Source: a virus. From it: 40,894 nt of DNA. Where the stretch lies: positions 1 through 40,894 of the IMG/VR virus record IMGVR_UViG_3300005531_000018; one strand, written 5' to 3'. Made by a program: the position numbers and the translations under genes. Below are positions 14,832-23,574 of this stretch, in pieces (positions within the stretch are counted from its first letter, which is position 1; each line of letters begins with the position of its first letter). The notes beneath the pieces were generated by a model that did no database searches, was not told the origin of the DNA, and worked only from the letters and a program-made list of their open reading frames with translations.

Positions 14832-16562
14832 ATGAGTTTTGTTACCGGTACGGTTACATTATCGTCTGAGTTTCCACTCCCCATTAGCGGGAGTGTGGAA
14901 ATTGGAGGAGCGTTCTATGCCGTATCGATTGCTTCGCTTGCCTTACATGCGTACAAGTCGGTAGATAAAGGCGTCACCTGGACCCTGGTGGGCGGGGCGG
15001 GGCCTTTGGTCAACAATGGGGCGGGCGGTGGGGGAATCGCTTGCGTCGTTGTCGGGACCGACATCTGGATCGCTTGTCGGAATAATGCCCCTGAGGGGGA
15101 CCCCACGTTCGCCGATCAGGTGACGGTGTTTCATACGGCGACTTTGACGTGGGGGGCGGTGACGACGACGAACTCCCAGGCCGTACCTGCCGCGGGGGAG
15201 CCGGGGAACTTCGGGAATCTCGGAGTGGCGTACCGTCCCTCGACCAACGAACTCATCGTCTACGATGTCGCCATCCCCAACACGGTCGATCCCCCGCCCG
15301 ATTTCAATCCACTCGCGCGGACGGCGTACTATACATTTAACGTATCGTCGCTTGCGTTTAGCGGGTGGATTCCATGCGGTGGGACCTCGCCGACTCAAAA
15401 CTCCGATTGGTTCCCGATTGTTCCGCTGACCGGGAGCGGGGTTATTTATGCCTCGGGGTACACGTACTTTTTCTTTGGGAGATTCAACTACGACGACTCG
15501 TCGACGTCGCTCTATTACCAGTCCCTAAGCGATGCCGGAGTTCTGGGGCCGTTGACCCAGTTGCTTGATCCAACCGCCTCCCCGCTCATCAACCTCACCA
15601 ACATAAGCACAGACGGGACGACGGTGGTGATGGCGTCGACAAACGCCGGGTTGACTAAAATCTACACCTACTCGGCCGCGGCGGGAGGATCGACCCTCAC
15701 TTTCGCGACCCAGACGATCACGACCGCATTGGCGGGGACGTCGAGTATTCAGATCGTCCGTAATCTCTCCAACACGTATCTCATCGCGATCAATACCACG
15801 ACGTTTGACGTCGAACAAGCGATTGATTCGGGATTGGGGTTTGGAGCCTTCTCCTCGGTCGGCACCGCGGCCGTCCCTGACGTCGCGTTGTTCTTTTGTG
15901 TTCAGTTGTCGTCGTATCCGTGGGCGGCGGAGATCGAGGGGAGTATTTATTTTGGTTTGGTCCCGGCCGGTCCGGCTCCGGCGGTTACCTCTACTTCCGG
16001 TCCCGGACGCGGGGCGGCGAGAGAGATTACGCTTAATGCCGCCGATCTTTGCCTCGCGCGGGACTTCAGTCTGTTGGAAAAGATCGACACCACCGCGTTA
16101 TCGTGCGGGACGTGTAGAAAGTATGGAGACTCTCCGCCATGGGTTACGATGCCCGCGGAAGGAAAGTTATTCCGTCCGGTCGCGTCGATCATCGTATCGT
16201 CGATCACGCCGGGAGTTGATACTCCGGTTCTGAAGATGATCGTCGACACCGGTTACGACGGGAATCTGTTCGACATCGTGTGTCAATTGACGGCGAACGG
16301 GACGACCGGGTTCGTCGAGGGGAGCGGGGACGTCACCTGGAGACTGAGGAACAATAATCACTACGTCCGCGATCTGGGTAACATCCTGGTCTCGATGGGG
16401 AGTTTGAAGAGTCCGGGGAATCTTGATGACGGCGGGGTGAGACTTTACTCCGGCAATGTGCTCACGTTTTTGGTGAACATTTCGGTCAGTGGGGCGGGGA
16501 ATCTGAACCCGAACGCCTATGTGACGTGTGGTTTACGCGGGTGGATGTACCCGAGAACATAA
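14832..16562 (+). CDS. Asp-box beta-propeller spike protein with shared C-terminal module
   Basis: A 576-aa protein. Residues about 1-385 look like a beta-propeller of the sialidase/BNR type: an Asp-box S-x-D-x-G-x-T-W is present at residues 43-50 (SVDKGVTW) and blade-like repeats follow. A linker (SGPGRGAAREITLNAADLC, about 390-408) leads to the C-terminal module with PPWVTMPAEGKLFRP, VDTGYDGNLFDIVCQL, GFVEGSGDVTWRL and GWMYPRT. I infer an adhesin or glycan-binding spike. Sialidase catalytic residues cannot be confirmed by eye, so binding rather than cleavage is the cautious reading. The coding strand turns from G-rich to C-rich along the gene. Confidence 0.7.
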   Translation: MSFVTGTVTLSSEFPLPISGSVEIGGAFYAVSIASLALHAYKSVDKGVTWTLVGGAGPLVNNGAGGGGIACVVVGTDIWIACRNNAPEGDPTFADQVTVFHTATLTWGAVTTTNSQAVPAAGEPGNFGNLGVAYRPSTNELIVYDVAIPNTVDPPPDFNPLARTAYYTFNVSSLAFSGWIPCGGTSPTQNSDWFPIVPLTGSGVIYASGYTYFFFGRFNYDDSSTSLYYQSLSDAGVLGPLTQLLDPTASPLINLTNISTDGTTVVMASTNAGLTKIYTYSAAAGGSTLTFATQTITTALAGTSSIQIVRNLSNTYLIAINTTTFDVEQAIDSGLGFGAFSSVGTAAVPDVALFFCVQLSSYPWAAEIEGSIYFGLVPAGPAPAVTSTSGPGRGAAREITLNAADLCLARDFSLLEKIDTTALSCGTCRKYGDSPPWVTMPAEGKLFRPVASIIVSSITPGVDTPVLKMIVDTGYDGNLFDIVCQLTANGTTGFVEGSGDVTWRLRNNNHYVRDLGNILVSMGSLKSPGNLDDGGVRLYSGNVLTFLVNISVSGAGNLNPNAYVTCGLRGWMYPRT

Positions 16563-16567
16563 AGACC

Positions 16568-18460
16568 ATGGCATTGACCCCTGTACAGCTACCGAACGCT
16601 CCAACCGCCTTGCCGGGGAGCCCGAACACATACGGCCCCGGATGCGGTCCATTCGTTAACGGCACCGATCTCTACGTCCTCACTCAACAGGCCGGGAATA
16701 TCACCAACGGGGCCGCGGCCTTCGCCATCTGTAAAAGTAGCGATGGAGGGGCGACGTGGACAGCGATGGATGCGGCCAACGAACCCAAGACGACGGGAGT
16801 GGTTCCGTATTGCGTCAATGGGGTCCAGATCGGGGCCAAGTTATACGTCATTTGGGGGCGATATTCGGTCGGCACCGGCACCCTCCACCTCGCCGCGACG
16901 ACCTTCAACATGGCGACCGGGACGTATGGGGCGACCGACACCGCCGGACCCGACACCCAGGTCGGAGCCTCCAATCCCATCGGGGCCTACACGGACGACA
17001 ACTGCAATGTCAACGCCGCGGCGAGGCCGGACGGAAAAATCTCGATTGCGTATTGCACCAACCCGGTCGCCACGCCGGTCGTCGAATACGTTGTCTGGGA
17101 TCCAGGCGGCGGCGGATGGACCGGTCACCAGACCCTCGCGACCGATTCGGGCGGGTTCGTCCAATGCTACGTCCCTTACGGCATCTACATCGATTCGACC
17201 GGACGCAAGTATGTCATCATGCTCTTTTTCAACACGGGGACGAGCGTGGGTCAGATCCAGTGCGTCACGCTCAACAACGCCGACGCCATCACGTCGACGA
17301 CCGTGGTGTCGTCCGACGTCTTCATCAACACTTTCCCCAACGGTCTCATCTCCGCCTTCTTAGGCGGCGGGTATCTCGACGCGACCAACTCCAGGATCGT
17401 GACGACGAGAATGTCGGCCTCGGGGGTCCTGGGGTTCTCCTCCGCCTCCTTCGCCGACAACCCGGTGTGGACGAGCGTCAACTCGACCATCTCCATCGTC
17501 GACAACTCGAACTTCCCGGTGAGTGCTCAAGGCTACGAGGCGACGTCGATCACCGAGTTCCAGTCGATGACCGTGTACCCGGCAGGAGGAACGACTCTAG
17601 GCTTCTTCACCTTCACCTTCAACCCGGCGTCCCCGATGGGGTCGTCGCTCTGGAACGTCATCCAGACCACTTACAACGGGACGAGTTGGTCGGCACCGGT
17701 CACCCAGGTCTCTAACGTGGGGGTTGGCCCGGGCGTCACAGTCGCGAACGGCGTCTCCGCTCTGGTATCCGGAACCACGACCTACATCATCTTCGGGATC
17801 TACGGTCCCAACATCTCCTACTCCTCCGCCTTCGCCTCCATCGCCGCCCCGGCCCCGACCGCCACCTCATCCAATGGTCCCGGCCGCGGAGCCGCCCGTT
17901 CCATCACCCTCAACGCCGCCGATCTTTGCTTGGCCCGCGACTTTCGCCTCCTCGATCTCATCGATCCCCAGGCCCTCTCATGCGGACGCCGCCCCGATTG
18001 CGTGGTCTTCCAGGACTTCTACGACGGCGATCAGGACGGACGCATCGATCACCTCCCGATCCCCCCAGGAGCCCGCCGGTTCTTCTACACCAACTCGATC
18101 CCGGTCCCGACCGTCGCCTCCGGCAACAACGCCGTCATCTCTTTCAACGCCCCAGTCGGTTACGACGGATTCATCCTCGGTCATTACCACCTCTACTCCG
18201 GACCCGGCACCTTCGTCGAGGGCTCCGGTGACCTCGTCTGGAGAATCCGCCTCAATCAAATCTACGCCCGCAACCTCGGCAACATCCAGGTCACCATGGG
18301 GTCCCCCCGCACCCTCATGGTCGTCGAGGGCGGGATCTGGATCGGCTCCGACCAATCCATCCAGTACCAAGTCGAGTTTTTCAACCTGACCGGGCTCATC
18401 ACCCCAGGCGTCGGCAATATCCTATGCGGTCTGTACGGCTACTTCTACCCGAGGACCTAA
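16568..18460 (+). CDS. Second Asp-box beta-propeller spike protein
   Basis: A 630-aa paralogue of the preceding protein, starting at ATG 16568, 5 nt after its stop. An Asp-box (SSDGGATW, residues 57-64) lies in a ~440-residue propeller-like region. Then comes the shared linker (NGPGRGAARSITLNAADLC) and C-terminal module (VGYDGFILGHYHLY, FVEGSGDLVWRIRLNQIYAR, NLGNIQVTMGS, LYGYFYPRT). Within the module an insertion (DCVVFQDFYDGDQDGRIDHL) replaces the region just upstream of the strands in the other two copies; its D-G-D-x-D-G-R pattern resembles a calcium loop. Two spikes with different heads could widen host range. Confidence 0.7.
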   Translation: MALTPVQLPNAPTALPGSPNTYGPGCGPFVNGTDLYVLTQQAGNITNGAAAFAICKSSDGGATWTAMDAANEPKTTGVVPYCVNGVQIGAKLYVIWGRYSVGTGTLHLAATTFNMATGTYGATDTAGPDTQVGASNPIGAYTDDNCNVNAAARPDGKISIAYCTNPVATPVVEYVVWDPGGGGWTGHQTLATDSGGFVQCYVPYGIYIDSTGRKYVIMLFFNTGTSVGQIQCVTLNNADAITSTTVVSSDVFINTFPNGLISAFLGGGYLDATNSRIVTTRMSASGVLGFSSASFADNPVWTSVNSTISIVDNSNFPVSAQGYEATSITEFQSMTVYPAGGTTLGFFTFTFNPASPMGSSLWNVIQTTYNGTSWSAPVTQVSNVGVGPGVTVANGVSALVSGTTTYIIFGIYGPNISYSSAFASIAAPAPTATSSNGPGRGAARSITLNAADLCLARDFRLLDLIDPQALSCGRRPDCVVFQDFYDGDQDGRIDHLPIPPGARRFFYTNSIPVPTVASGNNAVISFNAPVGYDGFILGHYHLYSGPGTFVEGSGDLVWRIRLNQIYARNLGNIQVTMGSPRTLMVVEGGIWIGSDQSIQYQVEFFNLTGLITPGVGNILCGLYGYFYPRT

Positions 18461-18477
18461 TCACTACCATCACCCCT

Positions 18478-18846
18478 ATGAACAAAATCATCCAATTCCT
18501 CACCTCACCCCAGTTCACGGTCATCCGTGTTCTCGCCTTGGTGTCGTGTTCGATGTGGCTCATGATGCTTTTTCTCTTGAACGTGGCGGCCTTGGCCCAG
18601 TCCATGACCTCCCCGCCCCGGCCCTCCCCGACCTTCAGCGATCTCGCCACCCAGGAGTACCGCCAGAACATCGAAAACGAACACCGCTTCTCCGTTCTCG
18701 AAACCGTCGTCAAGAATATCGACGAACGGACCTCCTTCATCCAGACCTGTATGTGGGCCTTGGTCGTCGGCATGTCCGGTCTGGTCGGCGAACGCGGTAT
18801 CAGCATCGTCAAGGAACGCAAGCACAAAGGAACCAACAACCTATGA
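18478..18846 (+). CDS. Two-membrane-segment small protein
   Basis: A 122-aa protein from ATG 18478. Membrane segments lie at about 13-37 (FTVIRVLALVSCSMWLMMLFL) and about 84-102 (FIQTCMWALVVGMSGLVG). Between them is a charged, coiled-coil-prone stretch (QEYRQNIENEHRFSVLETVV), and the C-terminus is basic (IVKERKHKGTNN). The layout would suit a phage lysis helper or an inner-membrane anchor. Its stop overlaps the next start (ATGA at 18843). Strongly C-rich, just before copy 3 of the skew-switch motif. Confidence 0.65.
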   Translation: MNKIIQFLTSPQFTVIRVLALVSCSMWLMMLFLLNVAALAQSMTSPPRPSPTFSDLATQEYRQNIENEHRFSVLETVVKNIDERTSFIQTCMWALVVGMSGLVGERGISIVKERKHKGTNNL

Positions 18847-19901
18847 TGAAAACCATCCTCTTTATCGCCATCTCCGTCCTCGCCGGTTTTGCGGGTGAAT
18901 CGACGGCATGGGGACAACAGAAACAGGCCCCGGACTGCCAGTTGGCGTTTATGTTTACGGCGTCGGGGCAGTTTACGCCGTCGCTGGCGAATTACGGGAG
19001 CGGGAGTAGTGGAGGGCCCAATCTGTGTGATAGCTGGACGTTGGGGTATGCGAGTGTCGGGTTTAGCGCGATCAGTTTGGTTGTCCAGAGTGCGCCCGCG
19101 GCGACGTCGAGCACGCCTGGGAGTTGGGTGAATTACGCGGGGACAGTGAGTACTGGGTCGAATCCGAACACGAGTACGAGCGGGGCTCAGACGAAGCTGA
19201 CGAACGGGGCGGTGGCGATTCCCTGGATCAGGGTGACGCTGGCGAGTGCGACCGGAAGCGGGACCGTGTTTGGGTTGCTGCAAGGGTGGAATACGGGGAA
19301 TTTTGGGGGCGGAGGGAGCGGTGGAGGGGGAGGAGGATGCGGGACCCCTTGTCAGGTGGTCGGGACCGCGGCGGCGGGGAGTCCTCCGAGTGGGGCTCCG
19401 GTACAGGTGGGCGGGAGCGATGGGACGAATATGCGGACCATCAAGACCGACACGAGCGGGGATCAGGTGGTGGTCGGGACCGCGGCGGCGGGGGCGGCGG
19501 CGACTGGGAATCCGGTGGCCGCGGGGGCGAAGGATACGAGCGGGAATGTGGAGAATGTTCAGAGCGATGTCGCGGGGAGGTTGTTGAATGGGGCGTATCC
19601 GTCGAGTGCGGCGGTTACGTTGAGTGCGAGTGGGTTGACCAGGATTGTGACGCATTCAGGGTCGAATACGACGACGGTGAGTCACTATAGCATCGCGTTC
19701 GCGAGTGCGGTGAACTTTCAGCTGGAGTATGGGACGGGAACGAATTGCGCGGCCGGGACGACGGCGTTGACGGGGGTGTATCAGTCGATTGCGGGGATTA
19801 CGATTGACGTGCCGTTTATCGTCCCGGCGGGTCAGGATCTATGCGTTAACTTGGGGTCGAGCGTGAACGGAGGGGGGACGATTTTTTATGTTCAACCCTA
19901 A
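18843..19901 (+). CDS. Exported adhesin-like protein with Gly-rich hinge
   Basis: A 352-aa protein. Residues 1-25 form a signal peptide (MMKTILFIAISVLAGFAGES, cleavage probably near STAWG-Q). A beta-rich N-terminal part follows, then a Gly-rich hinge (about 152-170) containing CGTPC, then repeats VVGTAAAGSPPSG and VVGTAAAGAAATG. The C-terminal domain (FQLEYGTGTNCAAGTTALTG, VPAGQDLCVNLGSS) resembles domains of environmental phage fibre-like proteins. The skew-switch motif encodes residues G-F-A-G-E-S of the signal peptide, and base composition changes at that point inside the gene. Likely cell-surface or virion fibre. Confidence 0.65.
   Translation: MMKTILFIAISVLAGFAGESTAWGQQKQAPDCQLAFMFTASGQFTPSLANYGSGSSGGPNLCDSWTLGYASVGFSAISLVVQSAPAATSSTPGSWVNYAGTVSTGSNPNTSTSGAQTKLTNGAVAIPWIRVTLASATGSGTVFGLLQGWNTGNFGGGGSGGGGGGCGTPCQVVGTAAAGSPPSGAPVQVGGSDGTNMRTIKTDTSGDQVVVGTAAAGAAATGNPVAAGAKDTSGNVENVQSDVAGRLLNGAYPSSAAVTLSASGLTRIVTHSGSNTTTVSHYSIAFASAVNFQLEYGTGTNCAAGTTALTGVYQSIAGITIDVPFIVPAGQDLCVNLGSSVNGGGTIFYVQP
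18887..18900 (+). repeat. Skew-switch motif, copy 3, inside a coding sequence
   Basis: Exact copy of TTTTGCGGGTGAAT, read in the signal peptide of the gene at 18843 as the end of G-F-A-G-E-S. Line 18601-18660 has 11 G and 31 C; 19561-19620 has 27 G and 10 C. As there is no gene boundary here, the composition switch cannot be explained by a new gene cassette. Confidence 0.85.
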
Positions 19902-21516
19902 GGCGAGATTGAGAGTGTCTCCGAAGGTCATGAGGGTAGTGATGTTTGTGGGTATCCTCGTGATGCTGGCGTGGTGCGGGCGGGATGGGGTGAGGTTGAT
20001 GGCCTCAGGGGTGTCGGCGAGGCCGGGGATTCCGGCTCCGGTGACGCTGGCGACCGCGTATGCGAATAACCGGAGGGATGGGTGGTATGCGAATGAGACC
20101 ACGTTGACCCCGGCGAACGTGGGCGGGGGGTCGTTCGGGAAGTTGTATACGTGGGCAGTTGCGGCGGGGAGGGTGAATGCTCAACCGCTGGTGATCCCGA
20201 GGGTGTCGACGTCGAGCGGGCAAAGGGATCTGTTGATTGTAACGTCGATGGCGGGGACCATGTACGCGTTCGATGTCAACAACAAAGTCCAGGCGTGGAA
20301 CTCTTCGTTGATCTCGACCGGGTATCAACCGAATAATCCGTTGCTTTATCTGGAGACGGTCGGGTGTGTGAGTACGCCGGTTGCCGATGTTGCGAATGCA
20401 GTGGTCTACGCGGTGTGTGGGGATAGTTCGCCGTCGTGGAAGCTGTTCAAGATCAGTTTGTTTAATGGGGCGATTCTGGCGAGTACGACGATTGTGGGAC
20501 AGGTGACCGGGACGGGGAACCCGCAAGGGGATGACGTGATCGGGGGGAAGTTGCAGTTTGTTCCGTCGCTGCATTTGCAGAGGGCGGCGTTGTTGATGGC
20601 GAACGGGAACATCTATATCGGGTTTGGGAGTCATGCGGATTCGGGGTCGTGGCATGGGTGGGCGTTCGCGTACAAGGCGAGTGATCTGAGTCAGGTCGCG
20701 GTGTTCTGTACGACTCCGTCGAATACGGGAGGAGGGTTGTGGGGGGCCGGTGGAGGGTTCTCGGCCGACGCCGCGGGGAATCTCTATGTACTGACGGGGA
20801 ATGGTGGGTGGGATGGGATCACGGCGTTCGGGGAAAGTATTTTGAAGCTGGACCAGAATTTGAATCTTTTGGACTGGTTCACTCCGGCGAACTACGCGAC
20901 TCTGATTACGAACGATTCGGACATGAGTTCGGGGCGGGCGATGTTGATGTCGACCTCGAATGGGTCGACACTCCTGGTCGGCGGGACGAAGGATTATAAC
21001 GTCTATGCGGTCGATACCGCGTGCATGGGGCATCTGCAAGGGACCGGGTCGTCGTGTACGGCTCCTCAGGTGTGGTTGACGAATAACGGGGCTCCGGGGC
21101 CGCATGTGGGGATTTATGGCGGGACGTTCGCCAACGGGGCGGTGTTCGTGCCGAATACCGGAGGGCCGATTTATAAGTACACGTTTTCGCCGGGGACGGG
21201 ACTGTTCAACAAAACCGCGGTCCAGTCGTCGGTGAATTATCAGTTTCCGGGGCCGCATCTCTCGTATTCCTCCAATGGGGCCAATGGCGGGGTGTTGTGG
21301 GCGATTACTTGCGCGATCAGCGCGGAGAGTACCGCGGAGCCAGGGACGTTGCGGGCGTTCGATCCGTCGACGATGTCGGAGATTTATAACTCGGGGGCGT
21401 TGATCGCCGACAACCTGGGGAATGTGAATAAATTCAATCCCGCGGTCGTCGCGGACGGGAAGGTGTACGTGTCGAGTGGATCGAACGTGTACCAGTTCGG
21501 ATTGGGAGCACACTAA
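19888..21516 (+). CDS. Membrane-anchored PQQ-type beta-propeller protein
   Basis: A 542-aa protein overlapping the upstream gene by 14 nt. A basic N-terminus and hydrophobic segment (about 15-32, VMRVVMFVGILVMLAWCG) would export or anchor it. The body resembles PQQ/quinoprotein-like propellers: NNRRDGWYANETTLTPANVG, LYTWAVAAGRVNAQPLVIPR, MAGTMYAFDVNNKVQAW, GGTKDYNVYAVDTAC, FNPAVVADGKVYVSSGSNVYQFG. Similar openings (NNxR-x-G-x-N-x-N-E-T-x-L-T-P-x-N-V) occur in secreted proteins of soil bacteria. Dehydrogenase catalytic residues are not evident, so a binding or scaffold role is likelier. It looks host-acquired. Confidence 0.75.
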   Translation: MFNPKARLRVSPKVMRVVMFVGILVMLAWCGRDGVRLMASGVSARPGIPAPVTLATAYANNRRDGWYANETTLTPANVGGGSFGKLYTWAVAAGRVNAQPLVIPRVSTSSGQRDLLIVTSMAGTMYAFDVNNKVQAWNSSLISTGYQPNNPLLYLETVGCVSTPVADVANAVVYAVCGDSSPSWKLFKISLFNGAILASTTIVGQVTGTGNPQGDDVIGGKLQFVPSLHLQRAALLMANGNIYIGFGSHADSGSWHGWAFAYKASDLSQVAVFCTTPSNTGGGLWGAGGGFSADAAGNLYVLTGNGGWDGITAFGESILKLDQNLNLLDWFTPANYATLITNDSDMSSGRAMLMSTSNGSTLLVGGTKDYNVYAVDTACMGHLQGTGSSCTAPQVWLTNNGAPGPHVGIYGGTFANGAVFVPNTGGPIYKYTFSPGTGLFNKTAVQSSVNYQFPGPHLSYSSNGANGGVLWAITCAISAESTAEPGTLRAFDPSTMSEIYNSGALIADNLGNVNKFNPAVVADGKVYVSSGSNVYQFGLGAH

Positions 21517-22721
21517 TGGAAAAAATGAAGAAGATGGCGAGGGCGACGTCGAGGTCACCGTTCGCTCCGTTCCTGGTGATCGTCGCCGCGGTCATGACGA
21601 TTGAGGCATTGATGGTGCTGTTGCCGAAAACCGCCATCGGGAGTTCGTTGACGGTCGGGGCGTACACGACGGTCCAGAATGCCGGGAGTTCGGTGACCCA
21701 GAGATCGGTGTTGAACTTTGTGAGCGGGTGTACGCCGGTCGACAATGCCGGTACCAAGGCGACCGATGTGACGTGTTCGGGCGGGGGCGGGGCGACGATT
21801 GGCGGGGTGAATGCCCAGACGGTCGGATATACGCCGGTCAGTGGGGACTCGGGGAAGCTGGTGACGATGAACGGGAGCAATCTGACCCTGACGTTACCCA
21901 GTCCTCCGCCGTCGAATACGTGGTTGATCTGGGTCGAGAATCTGAACGCGACGAACGTGACGATCTCAAGGAACGGGTTGACGATTAACGGCGGGACTGC
22001 CAACATCACGCTCCCTCAGTATGAGATGGTGAACGTCTGGACCAATGGGACGAATTATTTTGCGTCGTTGCCGTTCGTGGCCGGGACCAACATGACGATC
22101 ACCCCGGCGTCGAACGGGATCACGTTCGCGGCGAGTGGCGGAGGTGGGGGTGGGAATGTTATTCCTTTGCCGACGATTACTCCGGTGATCGACGCCAACT
22201 TTGCCTGGGCCAATCAACAAACGGCGAGTTACACGAACACGAATAACACGATCTATTTGACGGTGCCTACTCTTGGCGGGGACAATCTCTGCGCGAGGGA
22301 GACGAGCGTCCCAGGCGCGGCCCCATATACGTCCACTTTCATGTTCGCCCCGACCGTGTCGAACAACTCCAACATGGGAGTCGGGGTTGAGTTGAGAGAT
22401 TCGGTGAGCGGCACCATGGTCGCGATGCAATTTGACGGGAGTCTCAACTCGACCCGGTGTATCTCTGGGTCACTGACCGGGTGGAGCGGAGCCGGAGGGA
22501 ATCAGTATCGCTATGGGTCTTACACCTTTGGGCAAATCAACAATACAGGGACGAATGTGAACTTTTTGGCGTCGAATGACGGGGTTAGTTTCTCGGTCGT
22601 CTGTACAGTAGCGATTGGAATTTGGCCCAACACCCCGAATAAGGTGGGCTTCTATGTTCAGAGTGAGGGAGCCCCGTCGAATGCGTCGATGGCCGTTTAC
22701 AGCTACACCCACACACCTTAG
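21516..22721 (+). CDS. Anchored fibre-like / lectin-like protein
   Basis: A 401-aa protein coupled to the upstream gene (TAATG). An N-terminal membrane segment lies at about 19-38 (FLVIVAAVMTIEALMVLLP). Residues about 55-90 (VQNAGSSVTQRSVLNFVSGC, then VDNAGTKATDVTCSGGGG) match a short segment common in phage tail-fibre and spike proteins. A Gly-rich hinge near 210 leads to a C-terminal beta-domain (about 215-401) of concanavalin-like appearance (VGVELRDSVSGTMVAMQF, NKVGFYVQSEG). I infer a surface-exposed binding protein. Membrane anchoring is unusual for a fibre of a tailed phage. Confidence 0.6.
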   Translation: MEKMKKMARATSRSPFAPFLVIVAAVMTIEALMVLLPKTAIGSSLTVGAYTTVQNAGSSVTQRSVLNFVSGCTPVDNAGTKATDVTCSGGGGATIGGVNAQTVGYTPVSGDSGKLVTMNGSNLTLTLPSPPPSNTWLIWVENLNATNVTISRNGLTINGGTANITLPQYEMVNVWTNGTNYFASLPFVAGTNMTITPASNGITFAASGGGGGGNVIPLPTITPVIDANFAWANQQTASYTNTNNTIYLTVPTLGGDNLCARETSVPGAAPYTSTFMFAPTVSNNSNMGVGVELRDSVSGTMVAMQFDGSLNSTRCISGSLTGWSGAGGNQYRYGSYTFGQINNTGTNVNFLASNDGVSFSVVCTVAIGIWPNTPNKVGFYVQSEGAPSNASMAVYSYTHTP

Positions 22722-22733
22722 AATGGAATTGCG

Positions 22734-23363
22734 ATGACCCCATTCAGAACTCCCGACACCTGGAGAACCCGGTACGCCAAGCGGGCGTCGATGGGGACCA
22801 TGGATCAGGTCCTCGCGACGATTGCGAACGTCGAGAAGTCCAAAAACGGTCTCAACAACCCCGGCAACGTCATCTACGTCGGACAGACCGGAGCCTCGCC
22901 GTCGTCCAATTGCTTCACCGACACCGCAACCGGCAAACAGGACTGTATCGCCCAGTTCGACACCATCGACAACGGGGTGGCCGCGGAGACCTCGATCATC
23001 AACTCCGCGGCGGCCCAAGGGCTCACCATCGCCCAGTTCACCGCCAAGTACGCTCCGTCCGGATCGGGCAACGACCCGGCCGCATACGCCCAGTACATCG
23101 CCCAAGCAACCGGGTTGAGCGTCGACGCCCCGTTGAGCGCCGCCATCGCCGCGGCGTCCAACCCAGGGATCACAACCGGCCCGAATCCACCGGCTTCCAA
23201 TGGCGGCACCGTGTACTATACGCCGGACTCATCGGCGGTGTGCGATCCAGGTGTCGACCCGACGTGCGGGGTGGCCATCGAGGCGTCGACGTCTCCGGAC
23301 TGGACGACGATTGGGATTCTGGCGGCCCTCGCGGCGGTGCTGTTGATCGCTACCGGGCGATAG
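22734..23363 (+). CDS. Membrane-anchored transglycosylase-like lysin
   Basis: A 209-aa protein. Residues about 23-130 resemble small phage lysozyme/transglycosylase-like domains: a candidate catalytic Glu34 in IANVEKSKNGLNNPGNVIYV with the NNPGN motif at 41-45, then AQFDTIDNGVAAETSIIN, then LTIAQFTAKYAPSGSGNDPA and IAQATGLSVDAPLSAA. The C-terminus is a membrane segment (WTTIGILAALAAVLLIATGR) with the basic end typical of the C-tail-anchored proteins at 361-5041. A virion-membrane lysin that opens peptidoglycan at entry fits; release at lysis is possible. It overlaps a convergent minus-strand gene by 14 nt. Confidence 0.7.
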   Translation: MTPFRTPDTWRTRYAKRASMGTMDQVLATIANVEKSKNGLNNPGNVIYVGQTGASPSSNCFTDTATGKQDCIAQFDTIDNGVAAETSIINSAAAQGLTIAQFTAKYAPSGSGNDPAAYAQYIAQATGLSVDAPLSAAIAAASNPGITTGPNPPASNGGTVYYTPDSSAVCDPGVDPTCGVAIEASTSPDWTTIGILAALAAVLLIATGR

Positions 23364-23574
23364 CCTCGTCTTCTTCGATCCTTCGCGCGAGGCGGGCCGC
23401 GATCTCGGTCATGACAATCGTCATGGCCCAGACCCCCAACATCGTTTGACGGGCGAGTTCCTTCTCGGACAGGTGCATCGAGACATCGGACACCTTCTCG
23501 CAGTCTTTGAGGGTGTTGTTGCGGTACTCGATCCACTCCTCCGCGGTGAAGAGGCCGGGGCGAGGGCCGATCAT
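23350..23574 (-). CDS. Small helical hypothetical protein
   Basis: A 74-aa protein. The ATG at 23574 has AGGGAGG a few nt upstream on the minus strand and overlaps the stop of the upstream minus-strand gene (ATGA). The sequence is helical and charged: LFTAEEWIEYRNNTLKDCEK, VSMHLSEKELARQTMLGVWA, MTIVMTEIAARLARRIEEDE. It contains one hydrophobic stretch but no certain membrane segment. Function unknown. Confidence 0.55.
   Translation of the reverse strand: MIGPRPGLFTAEEWIEYRNNTLKDCEKVSDVSMHLSEKELARQTMLGVWAMTIVMTEIAARLARRIEEDEAIAR

Noticed and set aside
18399-19655. 418-aa minus-strand frame
   Set aside because: Its sequence is low-complexity Arg/Pro/Thr with no start signal. It spans two well-supported + strand genes.
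20005-21558. 517-aa minus-strand open frame opposite the PQQ propeller gene
   Set aside because: Arg/Pro/His-rich composition is typical of an antisense shadow; the + strand has the propeller repeats and proper couplings.
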